Positions 1 through 9,738 of a DNA stretch of 64,000 nt are shown one piece after another. The notes under the pieces were generated by a model. That model worked only from the letters and a program-made list of their open reading frames with translations. It was not told where the DNA came from and made no database searches. The position numbers and the translations under genes are program-made. Source of the stretch: Spartobacteria bacterium (lineage in GTDB: Bacteria > Verrucomicrobiota > Verrucomicrobiia > Chthoniobacterales > UBA10450); contig JAJPGZ010000002.1 in the NCBI GenBank assembly GCA_021325495.1, positions 496,001 to 560,000 on the forward strand. The letters run 5' to 3'. How positions within the stretch are numbered: the stretch's first letter is position 1; the number at the start of each line of letters is the position of its first letter.

Positions 1-2169
1 TCCGTAAAGTCCGACGCTGGCCAGAATGATTGCGAGCGCGGCGAAAACGCCGAGCAAGGTCATGATGAGTCGACGCGCGGCCAGGCTGTTCGCGATGTTG
101 CTTTCCATGGTCGAGATGGACGAAACAGGCTGCTCCGGGTCTAACGACTGCACCGCTTGTTTCACCGACGAAACGAGCGAAAGCGGATCGCCATTCGCCG
201 CTTTTATTAAAAGAGTGTTTTCATCCTGCGGATATTGCGCCTGACACATGTACATTTGCGGAAAATTGAATTTCTCGACGTTGTTTTCCCCGGGCGCTTC
301 GTTGCGCGTGCGCGGCACGACGCCGATCACGGTCATGGGCGGCGGATGCAGTTTTTCTTCAACCTGATTGTCATCGATGTGTTGGCCGATCGGGTCCTGG
401 TTCGGGAAATATCGGCGCGCGAAACTTTCGTCGATGATAACAGATCGCGGCGCGCCGCTGAATCCATCTCGTTTCGCTTCCGGACGGGCGGGGAAAACAT
501 CGCGTTGGTCGAAGGCGCGACCGCGCAAGATCGACATGTTCATCACGCGAAAATAATCCGGCGAGATCATGTTCATTTCGGCCGAGGGTTCTTTGCCTTG
601 CTCGACAGGCGGCGTGCCGGTGACGTGGAAGCTGCTGTCCCATTCGGTGTCGTCGAACGGAACATTGGCGCCGATCGCCGCGGCCGAAACATTCGGGAGC
701 GCGCGGATGCGCTCGATTAATTGCGCATTGAAAGCGGCGATCTTTTCGTCAGTCGGATATCGCGCTTTCGGGAGCGACAAGTTCATCGTGAGAATGGCGC
801 GCGGATCAAAACCGAGCGGCGCATTTTGCGCGCGCCAAAAACTTTTCAGCGTAAGACCGGCTGCTGCCAGGAGCACGAGAGCGAGGGCCATTTGCGCGAT
901 GACGAGAATGGCGCGGGCGCGCTGTCGATTTGCGCCGTCGCTCGATGCGCGACCGGCGCCTTGATGCAATTCGAGTGCGAGAGAACTCGAACGCGAAATG
1001 CGAAACGCCGGCCAAATGCCAATGAGAACTCCGGAAACGATCGCGACGCCGGCAGTAAAGGCGAGGGCGGTGAAATCAATTCGCGTTTCGTGAAACCGCG
1101 GGACTTTGCTCGGACTGAGAGCGACAATCGCGTCGAGGCTCCAAAGCGATAGCAAGATTGCCAGGATTCCGCCGAGAAAAACGAGGACGCCGCTCTCGAT
1201 CAAGAGTTGACGGAACAGCGCGGTGCGGCTCGCACCCAGCGCGGCGCGGATGGCCAATTCGCGTGTGCGTGTCAGCGCCTGCGAGAGTTGAAGGTTCGCG
1301 ACGTTGGCGCACGCGATCAGAAGAACGCACGCCACCGCCGCGAACAGCAACCACACACTCTGCCGATAATCCTGCACCGCCGCGTCGAGCAGGATGCGCG
1401 CATTGACGCTTCGTCCCGCATCTTCTTTCGGATAACGCTGCGCCAAATCGCGCGCGATGTTGTTCATGTCGTCCGCGGCTTGTTTCAGATTCACGCCGGG
1501 CTTGAGTCGGCCCAGCGCGGAAAACCCCGGATGATTGCCGCGCTGTAAAACGGATTCTTCCGCGCGCAAATCGTCGAGCGGAAGATAAACTTCGGCCGCG
1601 CGCGGAAGCGAGACCGTCTCCGGAACAATCCCGATGATTTCGCGCGGAACACCATCGATCAAAATCTGTTTTCCGATCGCATCAGCCGATCCGCCGAAGC
1701 GACGCTGCCAGAATCGATGTGTGAGCAGGACAACCTTTTTTCCGCCGGCAACATCTTCCGCTTCCGTAAAATCGCGTCCCAGCTTCGGCGGAGTACCGAG
1801 AATGTTGAAAAAATTCCAGGTGACGCGTCCGGCGATGATCCGTTCCGGCGCGGTTTCGCCGCCGCCGCCCGAGCAATTGACATTGTCGCGACGAAACAAT
1901 GCGATGTCGGTGAAACCGCGCTGGGCCGCGCGCCAGTCGAGATAATTCGGATAACTGACCGAGCCGGAGTCGAATGTTTCACTCCGCTCGCGCAACAATA
2001 CCAGCCGCTCCGAGTCGGGATAAGGCAGCGGACGCAAAAGCAGCGCGTTAACGACACTAAAAATCGCGGTGTTGGCGCCGATGCCAAGCGCGAGCGTCAG
2101 CGCGGCGATCAGGGTGAAGCCGGGATGCTTCGCTAATTGCCGAGTGGCATATCGAATTTCTTTCAGCAT
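1..2169 (-). CDS. MacB/FtsX-family ABC transporter permease (3' part beyond window)
   Basis: The reading frame is open from an ATG at 2169 to base 1, so 723 codons are visible and the C-terminus is missing. The N-terminus has the family opening: a short helix with RQLAKHPGF, then the membrane segment with LTLALGIGANTAIFSVVNA and LLRPLPYP. The last visible residues, ASVGLYG, match the third-from-last membrane segment of the family. Members usually have about 800 residues with two MacB periplasmic domains and two FtsX membrane domains, and often lack a partner ATPase (acidobacterial duplicated orphan permeases). It is the last of three tandem paralogues. The AAGATCGACA motif begins at the start codon. 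The substrate is unknown. Confidence 0.88.
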   Translation of the reverse strand, partial: MLKEIRYATRQLAKHPGFTLIAALTLALGIGANTAIFSVVNALLLRPLPYPDSERLVLLRERSETFDSGSVSYPNYLDWRAAQRGFTDIALFRRDNVNCSGGGGETAPERIIAGRVTWNFFNILGTPPKLGRDFTEAEDVAGGKKVVLLTHRFWQRRFGGSADAIGKQILIDGVPREIIGIVPETVSLPRAAEVYLPLDDLRAEESVLQRGNHPGFSALGRLKPGVNLKQAADDMNNIARDLAQRYPKEDAGRSVNARILLDAAVQDYRQSVWLLFAAVACVLLIACANVANLQLSQALTRTRELAIRAALGASRTALFRQLLIESGVLVFLGGILAILLSLWSLDAIVALSPSKVPRFHETRIDFTALAFTAGVAIVSGVLIGIWPAFRISRSSSLALELHQGAGRASSDGANRQRARAILVIAQMALALVLLAAAGLTLKSFWRAQNAPLGFDPRAILTMNLSLPKARYPTDEKIAAFNAQLIERIRALPNVSAAAIGANVPFDDTEWDSSFHVTGTPPVEQGKEPSAEMNMISPDYFRVMNMSILRGRAFDQRDVFPARPEAKRDGFSGAPRSVIIDESFARRYFPNQDPIGQHIDDNQVEEKLHPPPMTVIGVVPRTRNEAPGENNVEKFNFPQMYMCQAQYPQDENTLLIKAANGDPLSLVSSVKQAVQSLDPEQPVSSISTMESNIANSLAARRLIMTLLGVFAALAIILASVGLYG

Positions 2170-2182
2170 AAGATCGACATGT

Positions 2183-4618
2183 TCATTCCGTGCGTAACGC
2201 GACGATGGGATCGACGCGACTCGCGCGCCGCGCCGGAATCCAACACGCCAGCGCCGTCGCCGCGAACATGATAAAAGCGACGCCGAGATAAATTCGCGGA
2301 TCGACACCGTTCACTTCAAACAAAACGCGCTGCAAAAATTGCGACAACGCAAATGCACCGATCAAGCCGATGGCCGCGCCGATGCCGAGCAATTGCATTC
2401 CGTGCGAAAGAATAAGCGCGCGCACCTGCGCTGGGCGCGCGCCGAGCGCGAGACGGATGCCGATTTCACGCACGCGTTTGAGTGTGGTGTAGGAGAGGAG
2501 TCCGTATAATCCGATGGTGGCGAGCGTGAGTGCGAGCCCGGCGAAAACAGAAAAAAGAAAACTGAGCAGACGTTGCGCGCCCCACGTTTCCTGCACGCGA
2601 TCCGTCATCGGGCGAACATCGAAAACCGGTTGCGCGGGATCAATCGAGCCGACGGCGTCGCGAATCGGCCGTTCGAGTGAAGCGCGTTCTGATCCGCTGC
2701 GCACGAATAGCGTGAGACTGTTCCGCTTCGCTTGTGTGAGCGGCGCGTAGATTACCGGCAAGGGCGCCATTTCATCGACCGCGTGAAAACGCATGCGCGC
2801 GACCACGCCCACGATTTCGCTCAAAACATTTCCTTCGTCGTCGTTGCCGACGTCGACCCAAAGCCGTTTTCCAATTGGATCTTCGCCGGGGAAATATTGT
2901 TCGACCATTGCTTGATCGACAATCACCACGCGCGGCGAATCTTTCGTGTCGCGCTCGTTAAATGTGCGGCCGTGAAGCAGCGGCGCTTTGAACGTTGCGA
3001 AATAATCACCCGCGACGATTTCGAGATCGGCACTCAATTGTTGGGCCGCGGTCGGCTTCGGCATTTCTTCGCGCCAGAAGCCGGTTTGCCATCCGCCCAT
3101 CAACGGCGCGTTCGAGCCCACGGCCGCGCTCTGCACCCCCGGAATCGCGCGCACTTTGTCGAGCAACGCCTTGGTGAAGATGTCGATCTTGTCGCGGTCG
3201 GTGTAGGTCCGCCACGCCAGCTCGACCCGCGCACTAACGAGTCCGCGCGGTTCGTAGCCTAACGAGAGCGATTGCAGTCGCGAAAAACTTTTAATTACCA
3301 ACGCAGCCGCAATCAGCAACGTGAGCGTGAGCGCAATTTGCCCGATGACGAGCCAATCACGCGTGCGCTTGGCCGACGGACCTTCACCACTCCCGGCCGC
3401 ACCGGCCTTGAGCGCGAGTTGCACATCAGTGTGTGAGGTTTGCCATGCCGGCCACAGACCGAAAAGCACGGTCGTGAGCGATGCGATGAGAAGCGTGAAT
3501 CCGAGTACCGGAAAATCGAACGGCACTTCCTGAAATCGCGCCACGCCGTGCGGCGCGAGCGCGATCAACGCGTCGCGCGCCCACATCGCGATGAAGAATC
3601 CGCAGGCGCCGCCGAGCAAGGCGACGACGAAGCTCTCGACTAAAAGTTGGCGAATGATTTGTGCGCGGTTGGCGCCGACGGCCGCGCGAATGGCAAACTC
3701 ACGCGCCCGCGCCGCGCCGCGCGCAGCGAAGAGATTAGCGAGATTCGCGCACGCAATTAACAAGACCAATCCGACCGCGCCTAACAACAAGCCAAGATTT
3801 GTTCGATATTTACCGACGAGATTGTCGAGCAGCGGCGTGACCACGGCCGTCTCCTTCTCGTTCGTCTCGGGATAAGTTTTTTCCAGGCGCGCTGCGATCG
3901 TTTTCATTTCGCTTCGCGCAAGATCGACATCTACTCCTGGCTTGAGCCGGCCCCAGACGAACATCATCGGGTGATAGGCGCGGTTGAGCCACGCAGAGTT
4001 GTTGCTCACGCGCATCAACGAAAACCAGATGTCGGTGTCCTGTGGTGAAGTCATCTGCGGCGGCATCACCCCGATGATCGTCACGCTCTGGTCGTGAAGA
4101 TTAATCGATTTCCCAAGCACATCGGGCGAGCGATTGAACGCGCGTTGCCAGAGACGATCGCTGATTACTACGACCGGCGGCGCGCCGACTTTGTCTTCAT
4201 CCGCGCTAAAAACGCGTCCGAGTTGCGGAGGAACTCCGATCACATCGAAGAAATTGCGCGTAACCGATGCAGTCGAGACGCGCTCCGCTTCGCGTCCTGG
4301 AATTCCGCTCAAATTGCGCGACTCTTTGTGCGTGCAAGCGAGCTGTTCGAAACTTTTCGCTTCTTTTTGCCAGTCGAAATAATCCGGCAACGCGACCGCA
4401 AAATCCTGGCCCGGCCCCGATGATTCGCTCAAAACCATGATGCGTTCGGCGTGCGGATACGGCAGCGGCCGCAACAAGACCGCGTTGATCACGCTGAAGA
4501 TGGCGGTGTTCGCGCCGATGCCGAGCGCGAGCGTGATAATGGCGATGCCGGCGAAGCCGGGACTTTTGAGTAATTGACGGACTGCGAAACGCAGATCGGC
4601 GAAGAGAAGTGAGATCAT
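2183..4618 (-). CDS. MacB/FtsX-family ABC transporter permease
   Basis: About 811 residues. The order is an N-terminal membrane anchor (LALGIGANTAIFSVINA), a MacB-like periplasmic domain, membrane segments around residues 270-430, a second periplasmic domain, and C-terminal FtsX helices (ATIGLYGLLSYT, then REIGIRLALGARPAQV). An ATG at 4639 would add seven residues but overlaps the upstream gene by 20 bp. The ATG at 4618 leaves one base after that gene's stop and begins MISLLFADLRFAVRQL like its paralogues, so I prefer it. No ATP-binding subunit is nearby. The family is known from antimicrobial or lipoprotein export systems, but the role here is not inferable. Confidence 0.9.
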   Translation of the reverse strand: MISLLFADLRFAVRQLLKSPGFAGIAIITLALGIGANTAIFSVINAVLLRPLPYPHAERIMVLSESSGPGQDFAVALPDYFDWQKEAKSFEQLACTHKESRNLSGIPGREAERVSTASVTRNFFDVIGVPPQLGRVFSADEDKVGAPPVVVISDRLWQRAFNRSPDVLGKSINLHDQSVTIIGVMPPQMTSPQDTDIWFSLMRVSNNSAWLNRAYHPMMFVWGRLKPGVDVDLARSEMKTIAARLEKTYPETNEKETAVVTPLLDNLVGKYRTNLGLLLGAVGLVLLIACANLANLFAARGAARAREFAIRAAVGANRAQIIRQLLVESFVVALLGGACGFFIAMWARDALIALAPHGVARFQEVPFDFPVLGFTLLIASLTTVLFGLWPAWQTSHTDVQLALKAGAAGSGEGPSAKRTRDWLVIGQIALTLTLLIAAALVIKSFSRLQSLSLGYEPRGLVSARVELAWRTYTDRDKIDIFTKALLDKVRAIPGVQSAAVGSNAPLMGGWQTGFWREEMPKPTAAQQLSADLEIVAGDYFATFKAPLLHGRTFNERDTKDSPRVVIVDQAMVEQYFPGEDPIGKRLWVDVGNDDEGNVLSEIVGVVARMRFHAVDEMAPLPVIYAPLTQAKRNSLTLFVRSGSERASLERPIRDAVGSIDPAQPVFDVRPMTDRVQETWGAQRLLSFLFSVFAGLALTLATIGLYGLLSYTTLKRVREIGIRLALGARPAQVRALILSHGMQLLGIGAAIGLIGAFALSQFLQRVLFEVNGVDPRIYLGVAFIMFAATALACWIPARRASRVDPIVALRTE

Positions 4619-4619
4619 A

Positions 4620-7067
4620 TTATTGTTCTCGAAGTGCAATCATTGGATCGACATTGCTGGCGCGTTGCGCCGGCCACCAGCAGGCGACGAACGCGACAAA
4701 CGCAAGCACGGTGCTGACGAGTGCGATCGTGGGAAGATCGGTGGCGGCGATATCGTAAAGGAGCGTGCGCAAGATTCGCCCGACGCCGAAAACGCCTAAC
4801 AAGCCAAACGCAACGCCGATGGCGACTAGCTTCATGCCGTCACTCAAAACGAGGCGGACCACTTGATGGCGTTGCGCGCCGAGCGCGAAACGAATTCCGA
4901 TTTCTTGTCGGCGTTGCGTCACCGCGTAACTCATGACGCCGAAAACTCCTGCCGCGGAGAGCAACAAGGCGGTAACCGCGAACAATCCGACGAGGAGCGC
5001 GTTCAATCGCGGCTGGGCCACGGAACGTGAAACGTATTCGGTCAAAGGTCGCACGCGAAAAACCGGAATGTCCTTGTCGATCTTAGCAACAACGTTACGC
5101 AAGGCGGCGCCGACGAGTTGCGCGTCCTCGTGGCTGCGCACGAGCAACATCACGCCCTGGACTGGGAATTGTTCGTGCGGAATATAAATCTGCGGCTTGG
5201 GCGCATCGCGCAGACTGATGAGATGAATGTCTTGCACGACGCCGACGATCTCGCGCACGGGCGGATCACCCGGATCAGCCGATCCGTTAGGCGTGATTCG
5301 TTTGCCGACCGGGTCTTCGCCGGGGAAATATTCCTTGGCGAAAGCTTCTGAAACAATCGCCACCTTTGGCGCGTCACTCTTGTCCCGCTCGTTGAAATCA
5401 CGGCCGCGCACAATCGAGGTCCGCATGGTTTTGAAATAGTCATGCGTGACGACGTTGACCTGCGCTTGGGGTTGTTGCGATTTCGGCACCGGCCGTTCCT
5501 GAATGTCGAAACTGAAAACAATTTCGCTGCCGCTTAACGGGATCCACCACGCCGCGGCGGAGGATTCCACGCCGGGCAACGTGTTCACTTGCGCGAGTAA
5601 ATTGCGGTAGAAGGTGACGATCTGCTCGTGCTTTTCGTACCCAACATCAGGAACAGTAATCCGCGCCGTCGTAACATGCTGCGGATCGAAACCGGGCGGC
5701 ACGCGTTGCAGCCGCAGAAAACTTTCGACGAGCAAGCCGGCGCTCGCGAGCAAAACCAACGCGAGCACGATCTCGATGACGACGAGTGTTGCGCGCGTGC
5801 GGCGTCCGTGCGCGCTCTCGCTCGATCCGCGCGTCGTTTCATTCAAGGCACCCGCGAGATTCGGATGCGAGGCGCGCCAGGCCGGCAATAAACCAGCGAG
5901 TGCGCCCACGAGCAGACTAACGAGTGTGGTGAAACAGACGACGCGATAATCGGTCGAGATTTCGTCGATTCGCGGAATCGTCGTTGGCAAAAGCGCTTTC
6001 AACGCATCAAGGCCCCATGTTGCCAAAAGCAATCCAGCTACGCCGCCCGCACCGCCTAACAACGCACTTTCGACGAGCAATTGTCGAATGATGTGCGAGC
6101 GACCGGCACCGAGCGCGGCGCGAATGCTGATCTCACGCTGCCGCGAAAGCGAACGCGCCAGAAGAAGATTCGCGACGTTCACGCAGGCCACGAGCAAAAC
6201 GCAGCCGGCCATGGCGCAAAGCATGAGCAAAGCCGAACGTGCGTGCGCCACCATCGCGATTGAAAGCGGCCAAAGTTTTACGCCGATGTTTGAATTGGAA
6301 TCGGGATATTGCTGACGTAACGCGGCGCTGATCGTGTCCATGTTCGCCTGCGCCTGCTGAATTGAAACATTCGGTTTTAATCGCGCGATGCACTTCAAAA
6401 AATCATTTCCACGCTGTTCAGTCATCGGCTTTTCGCCATCGCGCGCTTCGCGCAAGATCGACATCGTCGTCCAGATTTCCGGTGGAAAATCGCCTATCGG
6501 ATACGTGAACCGCGGCGGCATGACGCCGACCACCTGAAACTTTTGACCGTCGAGCGTGATCGATTTGCCCACGATCTCGCTGTCGCCACCGAATTGCCGC
6601 TGCCACAAAGTGTGGCTCAAAATCGCAACCCGATGACCCGGCTCGTCTTCATCGGAAAGGAAGGTGCGGCCAAGCATCGGTTGCACGCCTAACAACTGGA
6701 ACAATCCCGCTGAAACCATCTCCCCCTGCAAATGCGTTGCCGCGGCGCCGTCAGTGAGCGTGAGACTTTGGTTGTGATAAACCGCCAGGCTTTCGAAAAC
6801 CTGATTCTGGCCGCGCCAGTCGAGGAAATCCGGATACGAGACCGCCGATTCGTCCGTGGCCGGATCGGGCGCCTTGCGCACATCGTAAAGAGCGAGGGAA
6901 ACAATTTGTTCCGGCGCACGAAATGGCAGCGGGCGCAGCATCACCGCGTTCACCACGCTGAAGACCGCGCTGTTCGCGCCGATGCCGAGCGCGAGCGTTA
7001 GCACCGCGATCGCGATGAAGCCCGGCTGTTTCGCCAGCGTCCGAATTGCGAATCGCAAATCGTGCAT
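4620..7067 (-). CDS. MacB/FtsX-family ABC transporter permease
   Basis: 815 residues and first of the three tandem paralogues in transcription order. It opens with MHDLRFAIRTLAKQPGF, then a membrane segment with LALGIGANSAVFSVVNA. The large extracytoplasmic domains contain the family's conserved phrases, such as GRTFLSDEDEPG, YFPGEDPVGKRI and VGVVQDI. The C-terminal FtsX module includes QEIGIRFALGAQRHQVV. The gene stops one base before the next permease, so the set is probably one transcript. Three copies in a row suggest local duplication and divergence. Confidence 0.9.
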   Translation of the reverse strand: MHDLRFAIRTLAKQPGFIAIAVLTLALGIGANSAVFSVVNAVMLRPLPFRAPEQIVSLALYDVRKAPDPATDESAVSYPDFLDWRGQNQVFESLAVYHNQSLTLTDGAAATHLQGEMVSAGLFQLLGVQPMLGRTFLSDEDEPGHRVAILSHTLWQRQFGGDSEIVGKSITLDGQKFQVVGVMPPRFTYPIGDFPPEIWTTMSILREARDGEKPMTEQRGNDFLKCIARLKPNVSIQQAQANMDTISAALRQQYPDSNSNIGVKLWPLSIAMVAHARSALLMLCAMAGCVLLVACVNVANLLLARSLSRQREISIRAALGAGRSHIIRQLLVESALLGGAGGVAGLLLATWGLDALKALLPTTIPRIDEISTDYRVVCFTTLVSLLVGALAGLLPAWRASHPNLAGALNETTRGSSESAHGRRTRATLVVIEIVLALVLLASAGLLVESFLRLQRVPPGFDPQHVTTARITVPDVGYEKHEQIVTFYRNLLAQVNTLPGVESSAAAWWIPLSGSEIVFSFDIQERPVPKSQQPQAQVNVVTHDYFKTMRTSIVRGRDFNERDKSDAPKVAIVSEAFAKEYFPGEDPVGKRITPNGSADPGDPPVREIVGVVQDIHLISLRDAPKPQIYIPHEQFPVQGVMLLVRSHEDAQLVGAALRNVVAKIDKDIPVFRVRPLTEYVSRSVAQPRLNALLVGLFAVTALLLSAAGVFGVMSYAVTQRRQEIGIRFALGAQRHQVVRLVLSDGMKLVAIGVAFGLLGVFGVGRILRTLLYDIAATDLPTIALVSTVLAFVAFVACWWPAQRASNVDPMIALREQ

Positions 7068-7090
7068 CCGAAAATGTCGTTAGGCGAAAA

Positions 7091-7297
7091 TTAAATACCG
7101 GTGTTTCCGACGGTGGTCGTGCACGCCACGCACGGCGTCAGGCCCGCGGCCGGCACGATCACGCGTTGCTGCGCGAATTGCCAAATGGAAACGACTGCGC
7201 TCAGGATGAAGAGCGTGAAGAGCACCGTCTCAAGCACAGTGCGATTCTTTTCTTCCGAGCGCGAACGCTCGACCATCGAGTAAGTAGAGTTGTTCAT
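7091..7297 (-). CDS. small single-span membrane protein, function unknown
   Basis: 68 residues. A charged N-terminus (VERSRSEEKNRT) is followed by one hydrophobic helix at about residues 22-43 (LETVLFTLFILSAVVSIW) and a short outer tail with a CVAC pair. It lies alone between rplQ and the permeases, all on the same strand, in an otherwise empty 400-bp gap. The ordered layout argues for a real gene, but I recognise no family and see no clear ribosome-binding site. The two cysteines could bind metal or form a disulfide, which is speculation. Confidence 0.55.
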   Translation of the reverse strand: MNNSTYSMVERSRSEEKNRTVLETVLFTLFILSAVVSIWQFAQQRVIVPAAGLTPCVACTTTVGNTGI

Positions 7298-7467
7298 GGC
7301 CGACGCCTATTGCAACGGCCATGCCACGAATTCGATTGTCGATCTAACCTCCTCGGGTGTGAGGAGATAAAGTTCTCGTGCGAATTTACCTGACGCTGTC
7401 GATGTTCCGTCAGCGGGAACGTCGTGTTCCGATTTTGGGACGAAGCAACGCGCCGAAAATTCGTTAG

Positions 7468-8010
7468 CTATTCAGACTTTCGTCCGAACCACTTCCGCTT
7501 TTTCTTCGGCTGCTCTTCTTCGGCCGCCGGTTTTTCTTTCTTCGGTTCTTCTTTCTTTTCCGGCGCGGCTGCAGTTTCCACCGGCGTTTCGGACACCGTT
7601 TCCTTCTTCGTCTTCTTCGGTTTCTCGTCTTTCGGTTTTTCTTCCGTCACCGGCGCGGCATCAACCCACTCGAGATACGCCATCAACGCGGAATCGCTCA
7701 TACGCGGTCCCAGCCTAACGATACGCGTGTAACCGCCGTTTCGGCTCGCGCTCCGCGGCGCGATATTGTCGAACAACTTTTTCACCGCGTTCTTCTGTCG
7801 TAATACCGCAACCGCCGTGCGCCGCGCGTGGAGCGAACCGTTCTTGCCCAGCGTCACCATTTTTTCCGCGAGCGGGCGCACCGCTTTCGCTTTGGCCAGG
7901 GTCGTCTTGATGCGCTCGTGCTCGATCAAGCTGCAAACCTGATTTGCGAGCAATGCTTTCCGATGCTCAGCCGTGCGTCCGAGTTTTACGGTTTTCTTTT
8001 GGTGTCTCAT
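7468..8010 (-). CDS. rplQ: 50S ribosomal protein L17 with charged C-terminal tail
   Basis: 180 residues. Residues 1-120 are a full L17 domain, opening [20 protein letters not shown] and containing [17 protein letters not shown]17 lies at the peptide-exit side of the large subunit. Residues 121-180 are an extra low-complexity tail of Lys, Glu, Pro and Thr ending in GRKSE. Such tails occur in several phyla and are probably flexible. The gene follows rpoA, the usual rpoA-rplQ order. The 48-bp gap between them carries a tandem pair of the TGTCGATCTT motif. The 170 bp downstream, to 7298, holds no convincing gene. Confidence 0.97.
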   Translation of the reverse strand: MRHQKKTVKLGRTAEHRKALLANQVCSLIEHERIKTTLAKAKAVRPLAEKMVTLGKNGSLHARRTAVAVLRQKNAVKKLFDNIAPRSASRNGGYTRIVRLGPRMSDSALMAYLEWVDAAPVTEEKPKDEKPKKTKKETVSETPVETAAAPEKKEEPKKEKPAAEEEQPKKKRKWFGRKSE

Positions 8011-8026
8011 GCGCGGTGAAGTTGAT

Positions 8027-8051
8027 TGTCGATCTTACCCTTGTCGATCTT
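8027..8051 (-). repeat. tandem pair of TGTCGATCTT, 15-bp period
   Basis: Two perfect copies at 8027-8036 and 8042-8051 fill most of the rpoA-rplQ gap. On the transcribed strand they read AAGATCGACA. Same-orientation pairs with a 15-16 bp period recur at seven other places in the window. Confidence 0.9.
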
Positions 8052-8058
8052 GCAATGA

Positions 8059-9093
8059 TTAGGCGCCGGCCGCGCCGTTCGCGCTCGCGCCGTCGGCGCT
8101 CACCGGCATGTCCACCATGCCCGACTCGAACTTCATTCCGAGCCCGAGGCCTAACTGTTGCAGTTTATCTTTGATCTCGTTCAGCGATTTCTTGCCGAAG
8201 TTGCGATACTTCAACATTTCGCCCTCGGTCTTTTGCGCGAGCTGACCCACGGTCGTGATGTTGGCGTTGTTCAAACAATTCGCCGCGCGCACACTCAGCT
8301 CGATTTCGTTCACGCTCATGTTGAGCAGCTTCTTCAGCTTGAGATTTTCTTCGCTCACACCGGCGGGCGTTTCGTCGAACTCGATCACGTCTTCGTTGAA
8401 GTTCACGAACACGTCGAGGTGATGGCGCATGATCGCGGACGCTTGCAACAACGCGTCATCCGGCGTCAATCGACCGTCCGTCCACACTTCGAGAATGAGT
8501 TTGTCGTAATCGGTGCGTTGACCGACACGCGTGTTCTCGACCGCGTATTTCACGCGCGTGACCGGCGAGAAAATCGAATCGATCGGGATGAGGCCGATGG
8601 GTTGATCCGCGCGTTTGTTTTCTTCGCCGGTGGCGAAACCGCGACCGACGCGCACTTCGAGCTCGGCATCGAATTTCTGTTTCTTGTCCACCGTGCAGAT
8701 GATCTGTTTCGGATTCAACACTTCGAAACCGGCTACTTCCTGAATATCGGCGGCGGTGATTTCGCCTTCCTTGTTCACCGTCAGCGAAAGTTTCTTCGCC
8801 TCGTGATCTTCGGCTTTAAATTTTACCTTCTTCAAATTGAGCACGATGTCAGTCACGTCCTCGACCACGCCGGGAAGGGTGGCGAATTCATGCTGCGCTC
8901 CCGTGATTTTGACCGCGGTAATGGCTGCGCCTTCAAGCGATGAAAGCAACACGCGGCGGAGCGAGTTGCCGATGGTGTGACCGTATCCGGCCTCGAATGG
9001 CTCGGCGGTGAACTTAGCGTAGGTATCCGTGGCCGTGCTCTCGTCTTTGGTGAGAGTCTTCGGCATTTCAAACCGACCGTAACGAACTGGCAT
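8059..9093 (-). CDS. rpoA: DNA-directed RNA polymerase subunit alpha
   Basis: 344 residues, normal for bacteria. The N-terminal domain (about 1-240) has the dimerisation signature GYGHTIGNSLRRVLLSSLEG at about residue 36. The C-terminal helix-hairpin-helix domain (about 265-325) includes ELSVRAANCLNNANI and YRNFGKKSLNEI, which contact UP elements and activators. The start at 9093 gives MPVRYGRFEMPK, typical of the family. Genes for S13, S11 and S4, usually just upstream, are absent: the next genes are LemA/TPM genes. The gene is therefore probably driven by its own promoter in the 200-bp gap at 9094-9295. Confidence 0.98.
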   Translation of the reverse strand: MPVRYGRFEMPKTLTKDESTATDTYAKFTAEPFEAGYGHTIGNSLRRVLLSSLEGAAITAVKITGAQHEFATLPGVVEDVTDIVLNLKKVKFKAEDHEAKKLSLTVNKEGEITAADIQEVAGFEVLNPKQIICTVDKKQKFDAELEVRVGRGFATGEENKRADQPIGLIPIDSIFSPVTRVKYAVENTRVGQRTDYDKLILEVWTDGRLTPDDALLQASAIMRHHLDVFVNFNEDVIEFDETPAGVSEENLKLKKLLNMSVNEIELSVRAANCLNNANITTVGQLAQKTEGEMLKYRNFGKKSLNEIKDKLQQLGLGLGMKFESGMVDMPVSADGASANGAAGA

Positions 9094-9107
9094 AACTATT
9101 TTGCGAT

Positions 9108-9132
9108 TGTCGATCTTACGATTGTCGATCTT
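9108..9132 (-). repeat. tandem pair of TGTCGATCTT upstream of rpoA, 15-bp period
   Basis: Perfect copies at 9108-9117 and 9123-9132, 15 bp upstream of the rpoA start codon. This is the same arrangement and period as the rpoA-rplQ pair. The position would fit a leader or promoter element, but the motif's genome-wide abundance argues against a promoter-specific role. Confidence 0.9.
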
Positions 9133-9295
9133 GCGATCGAGAAATCTGCAATCTTAAATCTGCAATTCCTCCTGCACCGGGTTCCCCCTGGCGAGTGCGG
9201 CCTCGCGTTAAGCAACGGAAGCCCAGGGACCAACGGCGTAATTTAAAATCTCGCGGTGGAGCGTGGAATAAAGAGCAGTCCGACGCTTTTGCAAG

Positions 9296-9733
9296 TCAAT
9301 CTTCCACCACTTCGTCCGGCAGTTCGTTCGTGCTCTCGGCCCTCTTCGGGAAATGTTCTGCCAACACCCGGCCAATATCGCGCACAGCATCGACGATTGC
9401 GTCGGAGAATCGCTCACTGCGAAAATGCTCCCGCATAAGATCGACAACGTACTGCCAGTACACTTCGCCGCAGCGTTGATGGATTGCCTCGTCGCCGATG
9501 ACGGCAAACTTCTGCGAACGCGCCGCGACGAAAATTAAAACCGCGTTGCGTTCGCGCGTTTTTTGCATCCCGAGCCGATGAAATCTTTTCACCGCCGCCG
9601 CAACCGGATCGCCGACGAGTTTGCCGCGTTGAAGATAGACGCGGATCTCGGCCGACGTTTTTGCCTCCGCATCTTTGATCGCGCGCACGATGCGGTCGTG
9701 ATCGAGTTGGCTAAGAAATTCTTTCGTCCGCAT
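9296..9733 (-). CDS. TPM-domain protein
   Basis: 145 residues from the ATG at 9733 (MRTKEFLSQLDHDRIVRAI), five bases after the upstream gene's stop. A longer frame reaching 9934 is only the out-of-frame shadow of the upstream Gly-rich tail, so it is rejected. The core KTSAEIRVYLQRGK followed by RNAVLIFVAARSQKFAVIGD matches the TPM fold (Psb32/YgcG-like). No signal peptide is visible. It follows a secreted TPM protein and LemA, a frequent gene set. TPM proteins have been linked to photosystem II repair in plants, and their bacterial role is poorly defined. Confidence 0.82.
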   Translation of the reverse strand: MRTKEFLSQLDHDRIVRAIKDAEAKTSAEIRVYLQRGKLVGDPVAAAVKRFHRLGMQKTRERNAVLIFVAARSQKFAVIGDEAIHQRCGEVYWQYVVDLMREHFRSERFSDAIVDAVRDIGRVLAEHFPKRAESTNELPDEVVED

Positions 9734-9738
9734 CGCGA

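Noticed and set aside
235-2136. Plus-strand and alternative-frame reading frames over the first permease
   Set aside because: They are antisense or out-of-frame to a continuous, family-matching minus-strand frame that is open from 2169 to base 1. Their residues are Arg/Ala-rich with no family pattern.
7349-7366. Hairpin CTCCTC/GAGGAG as an rplQ terminator
   Set aside because: Only six pairs and no T-tract on either strand, so not supported as an intrinsic terminator.
8158-8943. 261-residue plus-strand frame over rpoA
   Set aside because: It is entirely antisense to rpoA, whose match is unambiguous. It is a product of GC-rich third-position bias.
9180-9233. CCCTGG..CCAGGG inverted repeat in the rpoA leader
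   Set aside because: Arms are only six bases with a long loop. I could not connect it to the other palindromic families.
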